Assembly: GCF_018449635.1 (NCBI RefSeq)
Contig: NZ_JAAVUV010000005.1
Coordinates: 62,001 to 126,000 of the forward strand
Length of the DNA stretch: 64,000 bases
DNA from: Caballeronia sp. dw_276
GTDB taxonomy: Bacteria > Pseudomonadota > Gammaproteobacteria > Burkholderiales > Burkholderiaceae
Direction of reading: 5' to 3'
Shown: one piece after another, positions 42,233 through 50,968 of the stretch
How positions within the stretch are numbered: the stretch's first letter is position 1
How the letters are laid out: the number at the start of each line of letters is the position of its first letter
Program-made: the position numbers and the translations under genes
The notes under the pieces: generated by a model
Told to the model about the DNA's origin: nothing
The model's input: the letters and a program-made list of their open reading frames with translations, nothing else
Database searches by the model: none

Positions 42233-43264
42233 ATGGCCAGGACGCTTGCGATCCTGATCGGCCTGGCGCTTGTCTCGGTCATGTCCGGATGCAGCCTGTT
42301 TCCGACACAGCCGCCGGCGCCGATCATCGATCTATCGACGCCGCAGCCGGCGAGCGAGCCCGAAGCCGCCGAACCGGAAGAGGAACCGGCTTCCACGCCC
42401 GTTGCCACGCAACCGCCCGTCGAGCAAAAAGCGCCGCGTCCGAAGCCCAAGCGCCGCGTCGTCGTGCCGAAGAAACCGCCGCCACCGCCGCCACCGCCCG
42501 TCGAAGAGAAGGTGCCGCCGCCTCCGCCGCCGATTCTCACCACACGCATCATGCAGCATGAGCAGATCCATGGCCTGCTCGACAGCGAGATCCAGCGCGA
42601 CGGCAAGATCGTCGGCCGCGCGGTGGACATGTACGTGGATGCCGCCGCCAAGCCGAAGCTCATGATCGTGAACCTGTCGGGCTTCCTCGGCGTGGGCGAC
42701 CGCAAGGTCACGTTCCCGTGGAGCGCGTTCCGTTTCAATCCGGCCGACAAGAAAGCGCCCGTGACGTTTGTCATGCCGCAAGCGGCCGCCGGTAAGAAGG
42801 CGGAAGCGCCGCCGAAACCGGGTTCCGTCGCCGAAGTCCCGCCGACTCTCGCACAACTCGTCGATTCGAACGTCACGCAAAAAAGCGGCGCGCGCATGGG
42901 CCGGGTGGTCGATGTATTGATCGATTCGCAGGCGCAACCGCAGGCGCTTGTCATCGATCTCTCCGATTCCCTCGCCGGCGACAAGCGGCAAGTCGCGGCC
43001 AACTGGCCGGACCTGCACGTGGTTTCGCGCAACAAGGTGCTGCAATTGCAACTGGATTTCACCGATACACAGATCAAGGCCGCACCGACCTATTCGCCCG
43101 ATCAGCCGATCAAGATCATCTCGCCCGTCGTTCCTCCGGCCGAACCCGCCGCGGCCTCGGAACCGGCATCGGCGGCAGCAGCAGCGGCAGCGGCAGTACC
43201 GGCTTCAACGTCCTCGGGACCCGTGGCGGCCGCAGCATCCGCCGCACGGCCCTCGAAACAATGA
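42233..43264 (+). CDS. PRC-barrel lipoprotein with proline-rich linker
   Basis: 343 residues. The N-terminal signal ends in a lipobox (VSVMSGC, Cys at residue 20), so it is probably a lipoprotein. Next come an acidic/proline-rich region with runs of proline (VPKKPPPPPPPPVEEK and a second run) and then two PRC-barrel-like domains (HGLLDSEIQRDGKIVGRAVDMYVD; QKSGARMGRVVDVLIDSQ). The C-terminus is Ala/Pro-rich low-complexity. PRC-barrels often bind other proteins or RNA, or sense stress; the rigid linker could span the periplasm. Confidence 0.6.
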   Translation: MARTLAILIGLALVSVMSGCSLFPTQPPAPIIDLSTPQPASEPEAAEPEEEPASTPVATQPPVEQKAPRPKPKRRVVVPKKPPPPPPPPVEEKVPPPPPPILTTRIMQHEQIHGLLDSEIQRDGKIVGRAVDMYVDAAAKPKLMIVNLSGFLGVGDRKVTFPWSAFRFNPADKKAPVTFVMPQAAAGKKAEAPPKPGSVAEVPPTLAQLVDSNVTQKSGARMGRVVDVLIDSQAQPQALVIDLSDSLAGDKRQVAANWPDLHVVSRNKVLQLQLDFTDTQIKAAPTYSPDQPIKIISPVVPPAEPAAASEPASAAAAAAAAVPASTSSGPVAAAASAARPSKQ

Positions 43265-43278
43265 GGACGATCTGAAAT

Positions 43279-44565
43279 ATGGTTACTGCACGAAGTCTGC
43301 GCGCGCTGGATTGGCTGAACTTTTTTGTCGCGAATGTGCAGACCGGCTTTGGGCCGTTCATCGCTTCCTATCTCGCGGCGAACAAGTGGACGCAGGGCGA
43401 GATCGGGCTGATGCTGAGCGTCGGCACGATCAGCGCAATGGCAAGCCAGTTGCCGGCCGGCGCGCTCGTCGACGCCCTGCGCAACAAGAAAGGCGCGGCT
43501 GCCGCCGCGATCATCGCGATCATCATCAGCGCGTTGCTGCTCGGCGCGAGCCCCACATTCGTTTCCGTATTTGCGGCCGAAGTGCTGCATGGATTCGCCA
43601 GTTGCATGCTCGTGCCGGCGATGGCCGCCATCTCGCTCGCCCTCGTCTCGCGCGCCGATCTCGGCACGCGGCTTGGACGCAATGCGCGATGGGCGTCGAT
43701 CGGCAGCGCGTTGACCGCGGCGTTGATGGGCGTGTTCGGCGAGTATTTGTCGCTGCGCTCGGTGTTCTTCCTGACGGCCGCGCTCGCGTTGCCGGCGCTG
43801 GTCGCGTTGAACATGATCCATCACGAGATGCCGCCGGTCGTGCCGCGCATGAAAAAAGCGGCATCGAAAGCTGGCTCGACAATTTCCGATGCCCTCAGTT
43901 CAGCCGACGGCGAGCGCCCGGAAAGCCTGCGCGATTTGCTGCGCGATCCGCGCTTGCTGACCTTTGCCGCGTGCGTGGTGCTGTTCCACCTGTCCAATGC
44001 GGCGATGCTGAATCTTGCCGCCGGCGAAGTCACCGCGCACATGGGCGACAACGTTCAACTGGTGATCGCGGCGTGCATTATCGTGCCGCAGTTCATCGTG
44101 GCGGGATTGTCGCCGTGGGTTGGGCGACAGGCGCAGACGTGGGGCCGGCGGCCGGTGCTGATCCTCGGTTTTTCGGCGTTGCCGCTGCGCGCGCTGCTGT
44201 TCGCGGCGGCCAGCAGCGCGAGCAGCCCTTATCTGCTCGTGCCGGTGCAGATGCTCGACGGTATCAGCGCGGCAGTCTTCGGCGTGATGCTGCCTTTGAT
44301 CGCAGCCGACGTTGCCGGCGGCAAAGGCCGGTACAACTTGTGTATCGGTTTCTTCGGTCTTGCGGCGGGTATTGGCGCGACGTTGAGTACGGCGATTGCC
44401 GGGTTTGTCGCTGACAAGTTCGGGGTGAATACGAGCTTTTTCGGGCTTGCGGCAGCGGGCGCGCTGGCCGTTGCGCTGGTGTGGCTGGCCATGCCGGAAA
44501 CACGCGACGCCGCCGCGAACGACGAAGCCGCGAAAAAAGACAAGGAAGCCACGCCTGCGGGGTGA
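43279..44565 (+). CDS. MFS transporter
   Basis: 428 residues with about 12 membrane segments; the loop after segment 2 (LVDALRNKKGAA) is a relaxed form of the MFS motif. It follows the PRC-barrel lipoprotein by 14 bases and precedes the enoyl-CoA hydratase gene by 6 bases, so the three may form one transcript. The substrate cannot be assigned. Confidence 0.8.
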   Translation: MVTARSLRALDWLNFFVANVQTGFGPFIASYLAANKWTQGEIGLMLSVGTISAMASQLPAGALVDALRNKKGAAAAAIIAIIISALLLGASPTFVSVFAAEVLHGFASCMLVPAMAAISLALVSRADLGTRLGRNARWASIGSALTAALMGVFGEYLSLRSVFFLTAALALPALVALNMIHHEMPPVVPRMKKAASKAGSTISDALSSADGERPESLRDLLRDPRLLTFAACVVLFHLSNAAMLNLAAGEVTAHMGDNVQLVIAACIIVPQFIVAGLSPWVGRQAQTWGRRPVLILGFSALPLRALLFAAASSASSPYLLVPVQMLDGISAAVFGVMLPLIAADVAGGKGRYNLCIGFFGLAAGIGATLSTAIAGFVADKFGVNTSFFGLAAAGALAVALVWLAMPETRDAAANDEAAKKDKEATPAG

Positions 44566-44571
44566 ACGGAT

Positions 44572-45315
44572 ATGACCGAGACGAGCGTCAGTGAAGGGTT
44601 TTCGTGGTCGCGGCACGAGGGCGTGGTCACGATCCGGCTGACGCGCGTGGAGCAGCACAATCGTATCGATCCTGCAGATGTTGCGGGACTGCGTGAGGCA
44701 ATTGCCGCCGCTTCAACCGATGACACGACTTTCGCGCTGGTAGTCACCGGCACCGGCCCGGCCACGTTCAGCTCGGGCTACACGCTTTCAGCGCTCGCAG
44801 CCGGTGATATCGATGATTCGTTTGAAAGCGTGCTCAACGAACTCGAGGCGTGTCCGCTTCCCACGATCTGTGCGCTGAACGGCAGCGTGTACGGCGGCGC
44901 GACGGATCTTGCGCTGTGCTGCGATATCCGGATCGGCATTGAAGGTTCGCGGATGTTCATGCCGGCGGCGCGCATCGGCTTGCATTACTACCCGGACGGT
45001 ATGCGCCGATATGTCCGCGAGCTGGGGCTGGCACAGGCGAAGCGGCTGTTTCTCACCGGCATGGCAATCGATGCGCCGGAGATGTTGCGCATCGGCTTTC
45101 TGACGGATCTGGTCGCGGCCGATCAGTTGACGACGCGAACGGCGGAATATGTCGATGCCCTGCGCGCTTGCGAACCGAGCGTCGTAAGGTCGATGAAACG
45201 GCAACTCGGCGCCATCGCGGCGGGCGATTCCTCGGCCTTGAACGATCGATCCGCCTACGAAACTTCGCTCAAAAGCCCGGCGATCGCCGAGCGCATCAAG
45301 CGCCGACGGAGTTGA
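44572..45315 (+). CDS. Enoyl-CoA hydratase/isomerase family protein
   Basis: 247 residues, crotonase fold. The oxyanion-hole segments are GPATFSSGYTLSAL and NGSVYGGATDLALCCDIRIG. Of the two catalytic Glu residues of true hydratases, the usual second one is not obvious, so it may be an isomerase or a different crotonase. Ends one base before the stop of the convergent disulfide reductase gene. Confidence 0.75.
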   Translation: MTETSVSEGFSWSRHEGVVTIRLTRVEQHNRIDPADVAGLREAIAAASTDDTTFALVVTGTGPATFSSGYTLSALAAGDIDDSFESVLNELEACPLPTICALNGSVYGGATDLALCCDIRIGIEGSRMFMPAARIGLHYYPDGMRRYVRELGLAQAKRLFLTGMAIDAPEMLRIGFLTDLVAADQLTTRTAEYVDALRACEPSVVRSMKRQLGAIAAGDSSALNDRSAYETSLKSPAIAERIKRRRS

Positions 45316-45316
45316 G

Positions 45317-46702
45317 TCATTCAAGCGGCTTCAACATCCCTAACAGCGTAGGAATCAGCTCGCTCACCGTCGGATGAATATGCATCGCGCGCTGCAGCGT
45401 GGTGTAAGGCGCGTCGGCATTCATGATGTCGATAAACGTATGAATCGCTTCATCGCCTTCAATACCCAGGATTGCCGCGCCCAGAATCTTTTTTGTCTGC
45501 GCGTCGACCAGCACTTTCATGAACCCGTCTGTCTCGCCGCGCTCACGTGCCCGGCCGACGCGCGACATCGGCATGGTGGCGATCAGCGCCGGGCGGCCGT
45601 CCTTGCGGACCTCGGTTTCGCTCATGCCTACCCGCGCGAACGGCGGGTCTACAAAAACCGCGTAACACATGATCCGCGAATCGACGCTGCGTGATTCGCC
45701 ATCGACCACGTTTGACGCAATGATCTCGTAATCGTTGTACGACGTATGGGTGAACGCGCCGCGCCCGTTGACATCGCCGAGCGCCCAGACGCCTTGCGTT
45801 TTGGTACGAAGCTGGCCATCGACATCGATCAGACCGTGCTTGTTCGGCACAATGCCCGCGTGCTCCAGCCCGAGGTCGTCGGTGTTCGGCGTGCGTCCCG
45901 TGGCAAACAGCAAATGCGATGCATCGATGCTGGTTCCGGCGCCAAGAAAAATCCGCACGCCATCGCCCGCCGCCTCGACCTTCGACGTCTCCGTGTTGAA
46001 GCGAAACTCCACGCCATCGCGTGTAAGAACCTTCTGAACCTGCTCCGCAAAATCCTTGTCTTCGCGCGCCAACACCCGGTCGCCTCTAACGAGCACCGTC
46101 ACGCGGCTGCCGAAACGCGCGAACATCTGCGCGAATTCCAGCGCGATATAACTTCCGCCCACAATCGCCAGATGTTCGGGTAGGGAAGTCAATTCGAGAA
46201 TCGTGGAATTCGTCAGATAAGAGATTTCCGCCAGGCCCTCGATTTCCGGCACGGTCGCGCGCGTCCCGGTATTGATGAAAACCGCATCCGCCGAGAGTTC
46301 GTGCTGCTGGCCGTCGTTGCCTTGCACGCTGACGGAATGCGGTCCGGTGAACCGCCCGTGACCATTGAGAACCGTCACGCCCGATGTCCCCCGCAACCAC
46401 TTCTCCACGCCTTTACGCGATTCGCCGATCACCTCGTCCTTGCGCGCCTTGACGCGCGCAAGGTCCACGCGAACCCCGCCATCCAGGATCACGCCATACT
46501 CCGCCGCGTGGCGCGCGACGTATGCCGCCCGGGCACTCGCCACATACGTCTTGGTCGGCGTGCAGCCAACGTTCACGCACGTCCCGCCGAACAACGACCG
46601 TTCGATCACCGCCGTGCGCTTGCCGCTTTCGGCAAGTTTCACGGCAAGCGGCGCGCCGCCTTGTCCGGTCCCGATCACGATGGCGTCAAAGTGTTGCGAC
46701 AT
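45317..46702 (-). CDS. Pyridine nucleotide-disulfide oxidoreductase (MerA/lipoamide dehydrogenase-like)
   Basis: 461 residues. FAD site GTGQGGAPLA, redox-active disulfide GGTCVNVGCTPTK (Cys-x4-Cys), NAD(P) site VGGSYIALEFAQMF and the C-terminal active-site His/Glu (HPTVSE) are all present. It lacks the N-terminal metal-binding domain and C-terminal Cys pair of mercuric reductase, so mercury reduction is unlikely. The start at 46702 is fixed by GGAGGAG upstream. Substrate unknown; it diverges from the ALDH operon. Confidence 0.8.
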   Translation of the reverse strand: MSQHFDAIVIGTGQGGAPLAVKLAESGKRTAVIERSLFGGTCVNVGCTPTKTYVASARAAYVARHAAEYGVILDGGVRVDLARVKARKDEVIGESRKGVEKWLRGTSGVTVLNGHGRFTGPHSVSVQGNDGQQHELSADAVFINTGTRATVPEIEGLAEISYLTNSTILELTSLPEHLAIVGGSYIALEFAQMFARFGSRVTVLVRGDRVLAREDKDFAEQVQKVLTRDGVEFRFNTETSKVEAAGDGVRIFLGAGTSIDASHLLFATGRTPNTDDLGLEHAGIVPNKHGLIDVDGQLRTKTQGVWALGDVNGRGAFTHTSYNDYEIIASNVVDGESRSVDSRIMCYAVFVDPPFARVGMSETEVRKDGRPALIATMPMSRVGRARERGETDGFMKVLVDAQTKKILGAAILGIEGDEAIHTFIDIMNADAPYTTLQRAMHIHPTVSELIPTLLGMLKPLE

Positions 46703-46918
46703 GTGGATGTCTCCTCCGGTTGGTCCAGCGAGGTCTGCGGGTTTTTGCATGGTAGCTCGCCGTTGGCATCGATGCATCAGCAAAGCTTCCCGCCGTGTGT
46801 GCGTTTTACGCATGGACGGGTCGAGATTTAATCGCTTGTGGCTCAGTGTCACGCCCGCTAAAACTACCGCCATTCACGTCGCGGATCCGCTGCGGCGCTT
46901 CTTTCCCGGGCAATCACG

Positions 46919-48343
46919 ATGCGCACCTACCGTAACTTCATCGACGGCCGCCTGATCGACTCATCGTCCGATCGGTTTGCCGATGTCGATAACCCCGCCA
47001 CCGCCGAGATCGTCGCGCGCGTCACGCTGGCGTCAGAGGACGATGCGCTCGCCGCCGTGGAAGCCGCATCGCGGGCGCAGAAAACGTGGCGCAAGCTGAG
47101 CTCGATCAAGCGCGGCGAACATTTGCGCCGTTTCGCCGACGCCATCGTCGAACGTGCGCCGCAGATCGGCGCGGCATTGGCGCTGGAATCGGGCAAAAGC
47201 CTGGCGGATTCGGAAAACGAAGCCCGCTACGCCGCCGATATCACCCGTTACCACGCCGAATGGGCGCGCCGGATCGAAGGCGAAGTCATCCCCAGCGATA
47301 CACCCAACGAAAATCTCGTGCTGCATCGCGAGCCGATTGGCGTGGTTGCGTGCCTGATCCCGTTCAACTACCCGGTCTACACGCTCCTGCGCAAGGTCGC
47401 GCCCGCGCTGATCACGGGCAACGCGGTCGTGGTCCGGCCGAGCAACAACACGCCCACGTCCGCTTTCGAAATCGCCGAAGCCGCGCAGCAAGCGGGCCTC
47501 CCCGCAGGCATCTTCAACGTGCTCGCCATGGACCACGCGACCGCGGGGACGGTCTGCACGCATCCGGCCGTCGGCATGATCACGCTGACCGGCAGCGTGA
47601 ACGCGGGACGCATCGTGCTGGATTACTGCAAGTCGAACATCGCGAAACCTTCGCTGGAACTCGGCGGCAAGGCGCCGGCAATCATCGAACCGGATGCCGA
47701 TCTTGAAGCCGCAGCAAGCGCGATCGTTGGATCGAAGACCACGCATTGCGGGCAGTTGTGTACCGCGATGGAACGCGTCTACGTTCATGCCAGCGTGCAT
47801 GACCGTTTTGTCGAATTGCTGCGCGAGAAGATGAGCGCGGTGAGTTTCGGCGATCGTTCAAAGGACGCGTCGAAGATGGGACCGCTGGTCAGCCGGTCGG
47901 CGCAGCAAAACATTCACGCGATGGTGCAACGCGCCGTCGCCGAAGGCGCAACCGTCGCAACCGGCGGAACGTTGCCCGACACCGCCGGCTATTTCTATCC
48001 GCCCACCTTGCTGCTCAATTGCCGCCACGACATGGAAATCGTGCGCGAGGAAATTTTCGGACCGGTGCTGCCCGTGATCTCGTACGACACGCTCGACGAA
48101 GCCCTCGCGATGGCCAACGACCATCAATACGGTCTGTCTTCGGTGCTTTATACGGAGAACTATCGCACCGCCATGCGTGTGGCCAATGAGATCGAAGCTG
48201 GCGAGTTGTACGTGAACCGCACGCCTGCCGATCCGTATCAAGGTTTCCACGCCGGCTGGAAACGTTCTGGACTCGGCGGCGACGACGGCAAGCACGGCAT
48301 GCTCGAATTCACGCAGACCCGCCTTGTGGTTCTGAAGTACTGA
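46919..48343 (+). CDS. NAD(P)-dependent aldehyde dehydrogenase (AldA-like)
   Basis: 474 residues. Substrate and cofactor motifs in order: PFNYPVYTLLRK (Asn), TLTGSVNAGR, LELGGKAPAII (general-base Glu), catalytic Cys in HCGQLCTAMERV, and EIFGPVLPV. It resembles lactaldehyde/glycolaldehyde dehydrogenases. First gene of an operon with an MFS carrier, a sugar-acid dehydratase and a GMC oxidoreductase, so it may finish oxidation of an alcohol to an acid. Confidence 0.85.
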   Translation: MRTYRNFIDGRLIDSSSDRFADVDNPATAEIVARVTLASEDDALAAVEAASRAQKTWRKLSSIKRGEHLRRFADAIVERAPQIGAALALESGKSLADSENEARYAADITRYHAEWARRIEGEVIPSDTPNENLVLHREPIGVVACLIPFNYPVYTLLRKVAPALITGNAVVVRPSNNTPTSAFEIAEAAQQAGLPAGIFNVLAMDHATAGTVCTHPAVGMITLTGSVNAGRIVLDYCKSNIAKPSLELGGKAPAIIEPDADLEAAASAIVGSKTTHCGQLCTAMERVYVHASVHDRFVELLREKMSAVSFGDRSKDASKMGPLVSRSAQQNIHAMVQRAVAEGATVATGGTLPDTAGYFYPPTLLLNCRHDMEIVREEIFGPVLPVISYDTLDEALAMANDHQYGLSSVLYTENYRTAMRVANEIEAGELYVNRTPADPYQGFHAGWKRSGLGGDDGKHGMLEFTQTRLVVLKY

Positions 48344-48374
48344 CTTTTCCCCAACCTGCATAGATCGATAAAAA

Positions 48375-48397
48375 CAGCGCGCCTTCGGAGCGCGCTG
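48375..48397 (+). other. Hairpin between the ALDH and MFS genes
   Basis: CAGCGCGC (48375-48382) pairs with GCGCGCTG (48390-48397) around 7 bases that include a TTCG. It immediately precedes the AAGGAG ribosome site of the GTG-started MFS gene, so it could affect its translation or processing of the transcript. Confidence 0.35.
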
Positions 48398-48410
48398 AAG
48401 GAGACTTATC

Positions 48411-49739
48411 GTGGATAAAACCTTGACCGGCATCACGCCGGCAGTCGTCGAAACAAGCCGCTCGCAACGATACATCCAGCTCCTGCTGCTGGTCATTGCC
48501 GCTGGCGCAATCTACCCGCTGCTGTATTTGCGTCAGGTGTACCAGACGCCGATGCTCGAGTTTTTTCATATCGACAACAGCCAGCTCGGGTATCTGTATT
48601 CCATCCTCGGCACAGTTTTCCTGCTTTGCTATTTGCCGAGCGGCTGGCTTGCCGACCGCATCGCGCCACGTTTCCTGATCTGCTTTTCGCTGATCGCGAC
48701 CGGCGCGCTCGGGCTGGTTTATTCGACCGCGCCGAGCCTCCCCGTGCTGCTCGTCGTGTTCTGCTGCTGGGGCTTGACCACCGGCCTGACCTTCTGGGCA
48801 TCGATTCTAAAGCGCGTCAAAACAATCGCCGCGCACGACGAACAAGGCCGTTTTTTCGGTCTGCTGGATGGCGGCCGGGGTTTGATCGAAGCGCTGCTCG
48901 CGACCATCGCGCTCGTGATCTTCGCCGCCGCGACCGAAAAACACGGCTTGCCGACGAACGTCGGTTTTCGCTACGTCGTGTATCTATATTCGGGGTTTTG
49001 TATCGGCCTGGGATTGCTGATGGTGATGGTGAAAGAACCGCCCGCCACGCAACAGGAGCTTCAGCAAGCAGCGGACAACCTGTCGCAGAAACACAATCTA
49101 TGGCGCGACCTCGTCACGCTGATGCGTATCCCCCAGCTCTGGTTGATGGCCGCCGTCGTGTTCTGTGGATACCAGATCTTCTGGGCGACCTACAGCTTCT
49201 CCGCGTACCTTCAGGTCGGTGATCTGAAAATGACCGTTGTGATGGCCGGCACGCTCACCACGCTCAAGCTATGGATGCGGCCCATCGGCGGGATTGGCGG
49301 CGGATATCTCGGCGATCGTTTTTCCACGCTCGGCGTTCTGAGCACCGCGTTGTTCCTCGCCGCGATCGGACTCGTGGCGCTGGCCGTGCTGCCGACGATG
49401 CATATCGAACCACGCGTGGGCGTTGCGGTCATTGCGGTCGTGGTGCTGGTCATCGGCATCCTGACGTACGCCATTCGTGGTCTCTACTGGTCGCTGCTCG
49501 ATGATTGCGGCATTCCGCTGCGCATCACGGGCCTGGCGATCGGCCTGGTTTCGCTGATCGGTTATTCACCCGACGTGTTCCTGCCGCTCGTGAACGGCTG
49601 GACCACCGAGCATTTCCCCGGCCTTCCCGGCTATCAGATTTACTTCTCCTACATTGCCGTGGTCAGCGTGATCGGCGGCGTGGCCGCCCTCGCCCTGATG
49701 GGCATGCGCAAGACCGTTGCAAAGGACGCCATCCGATGA
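48411..49739 (+). CDS. MFS transporter, probable sugar-acid carrier
   Basis: 442 residues with about 12 membrane segments. The start codon is GTG at 48411 with AAGGAG 7 bases upstream. Its TGA overlaps the dehydratase ATG (ATGA), so they are coupled. Position suggests it imports the substrate of the dehydratase or the GMC enzyme. Confidence 0.8.
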   Translation: MDKTLTGITPAVVETSRSQRYIQLLLLVIAAGAIYPLLYLRQVYQTPMLEFFHIDNSQLGYLYSILGTVFLLCYLPSGWLADRIAPRFLICFSLIATGALGLVYSTAPSLPVLLVVFCCWGLTTGLTFWASILKRVKTIAAHDEQGRFFGLLDGGRGLIEALLATIALVIFAAATEKHGLPTNVGFRYVVYLYSGFCIGLGLLMVMVKEPPATQQELQQAADNLSQKHNLWRDLVTLMRIPQLWLMAAVVFCGYQIFWATYSFSAYLQVGDLKMTVVMAGTLTTLKLWMRPIGGIGGGYLGDRFSTLGVLSTALFLAAIGLVALAVLPTMHIEPRVGVAVIAVVVLVIGILTYAIRGLYWSLLDDCGIPLRITGLAIGLVSLIGYSPDVFLPLVNGWTTEHFPGLPGYQIYFSYIAVVSVIGGVAALALMGMRKTVAKDAIR

Positions 49740-50953
49740 AAATCGTCTCCCTCGAAACGCATTTCGTAGCCGTGCCGCCGCCGCATCTCGGTGGCATGTA
49801 CTGGATCTTCGTGAAGCTGAAAACGGCTTGCGGCATTGAAGGCGTGGGTGAAATCTATTCGGCGACGTTCCATCCGAAAGCAATGGCGCACATCATCGAC
49901 GACGTGTTCGGGCGTTATCTGCAGAACCACGATCCGCATCACGTCGAGCGCTTCTTCCGCGAAGCGTATTCGAGCGGCTTCACGCAACGCCCCGACCTCA
50001 CGATGATGGGCGTCGTCAGCGGCCTGGAAATGGCGTGCTGGGACATTATCGGCAAGGCGGCGGACAAGCCCGTGTACGAACTGATGGGCGGCCTCGTGAA
50101 TGAACGGCTGCGCTCGTACACGTATCTTTACCCGAAGAACGCCGCCGGTGAATACGATTACGACGACGTCGATCTCGCCGCGGAGTGCGCGGTTAAGAAC
50201 GCGGACCTCGGTTTCACCGCGGTCAAGTTCGATCCCGCCGGACCGTACACCGCGTACTCGGGCCATCAGCTTTCTCTGGACGTGCTCGAACGCTGCGAGA
50301 CGTTCTGCAAGCGCATTCGCGAAGCCATTGGCAACCGCTGCGATCTGCTGTTCGGCACGCACGGGCAGATGGTTCCATCGTCGGCAATCCGGTTGGCTCA
50401 GCGGCTCGAAAAATACGATCCGTTGTGGTTCGAGGAGCCCGTGCCGCCCGGCCAGGAAGACGCGATGGCGCAAGTCGCGCGCCATACCAGCATCCCGATT
50501 GCGGCCGGCGAACGGCTGACCACCAAGTACGAATTCTTCAAGCTGCTGCAAGCGAGCGCGGCATCGATTCTTCAACTGAACGTCGCGCGTTGCGGCGGCC
50601 TGCTCGAAGCCAAGAAGATCGCGACGCTCGCCGAGGTTTATTACGCGCAAATCGCGCCGCATCTCTACAACGGCCCCATCGGCGCTGCGGCGAGCATTCA
50701 ACTCGCCGCGTGCACGCCCAACTTCCTGATTCAGGAAAGCATCGGCACGTGGGACGGTTTTCATGCGCAGATCCTGAAGACGCCGATTCAGTGGGAAGAC
50801 GGTTACATCATCCCGTCGAAAGCGCCGGGACTCGGCGTGGAACTGAACATGGACGTGGTGCGCGCGCATTCCCCTTATACCGGCGATCGTCTGCATCTGC
50901 AGATGGCGTCAAAGCCCGCCGATGTACGGGATTCTTCTCCGGCCAAAGGCTGA
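49736..50953 (+). CDS. Mandelate racemase/enolase-superfamily sugar-acid dehydratase
   Basis: 405 residues. The N-terminal capping domain (MKIVSLETHFVAVPPPHLGG) and a TIM barrel follow superfamily order: VKFD (barrel strand 2, single Lys kept), THGQMVPSS, WFEEPVPP (metal Glu), IAAGERLTT (metal Glu), APHLYNGPIG (His). This pattern fits acid-sugar dehydratases such as galactonate or rhamnonate enzymes rather than lactonising enzymes. The start at 49736 overlaps the MFS stop; earlier codons are a shadow of the MFS gene. The substrate is not identified. Confidence 0.8.
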   Translation: MKIVSLETHFVAVPPPHLGGMYWIFVKLKTACGIEGVGEIYSATFHPKAMAHIIDDVFGRYLQNHDPHHVERFFREAYSSGFTQRPDLTMMGVVSGLEMACWDIIGKAADKPVYELMGGLVNERLRSYTYLYPKNAAGEYDYDDVDLAAECAVKNADLGFTAVKFDPAGPYTAYSGHQLSLDVLERCETFCKRIREAIGNRCDLLFGTHGQMVPSSAIRLAQRLEKYDPLWFEEPVPPGQEDAMAQVARHTSIPIAAGERLTTKYEFFKLLQASAASILQLNVARCGGLLEAKKIATLAEVYYAQIAPHLYNGPIGAAASIQLAACTPNFLIQESIGTWDGFHAQILKTPIQWEDGYIIPSKAPGLGVELNMDVVRAHSPYTGDRLHLQMASKPADVRDSSPAKG

Positions 50954-50968
50954 AGCGAGTAACTGAAT

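Noticed and set aside
45317..46702. Mercuric reductase
   Set aside because: The Cys-x4-Cys disulfide is present but the N-terminal metal-binding domain and C-terminal Cys pair are absent, and no mer genes are near.
49505..49735. N-terminal extension of the dehydratase
   Set aside because: Lies inside the MFS gene in another frame; the ATGA start at 49736 gives the normal family terminus.
49649..50896. 415-codon minus-strand open frame
   Set aside because: Antisense to the enolase-superfamily dehydratase; composition typical of a shadow frame.
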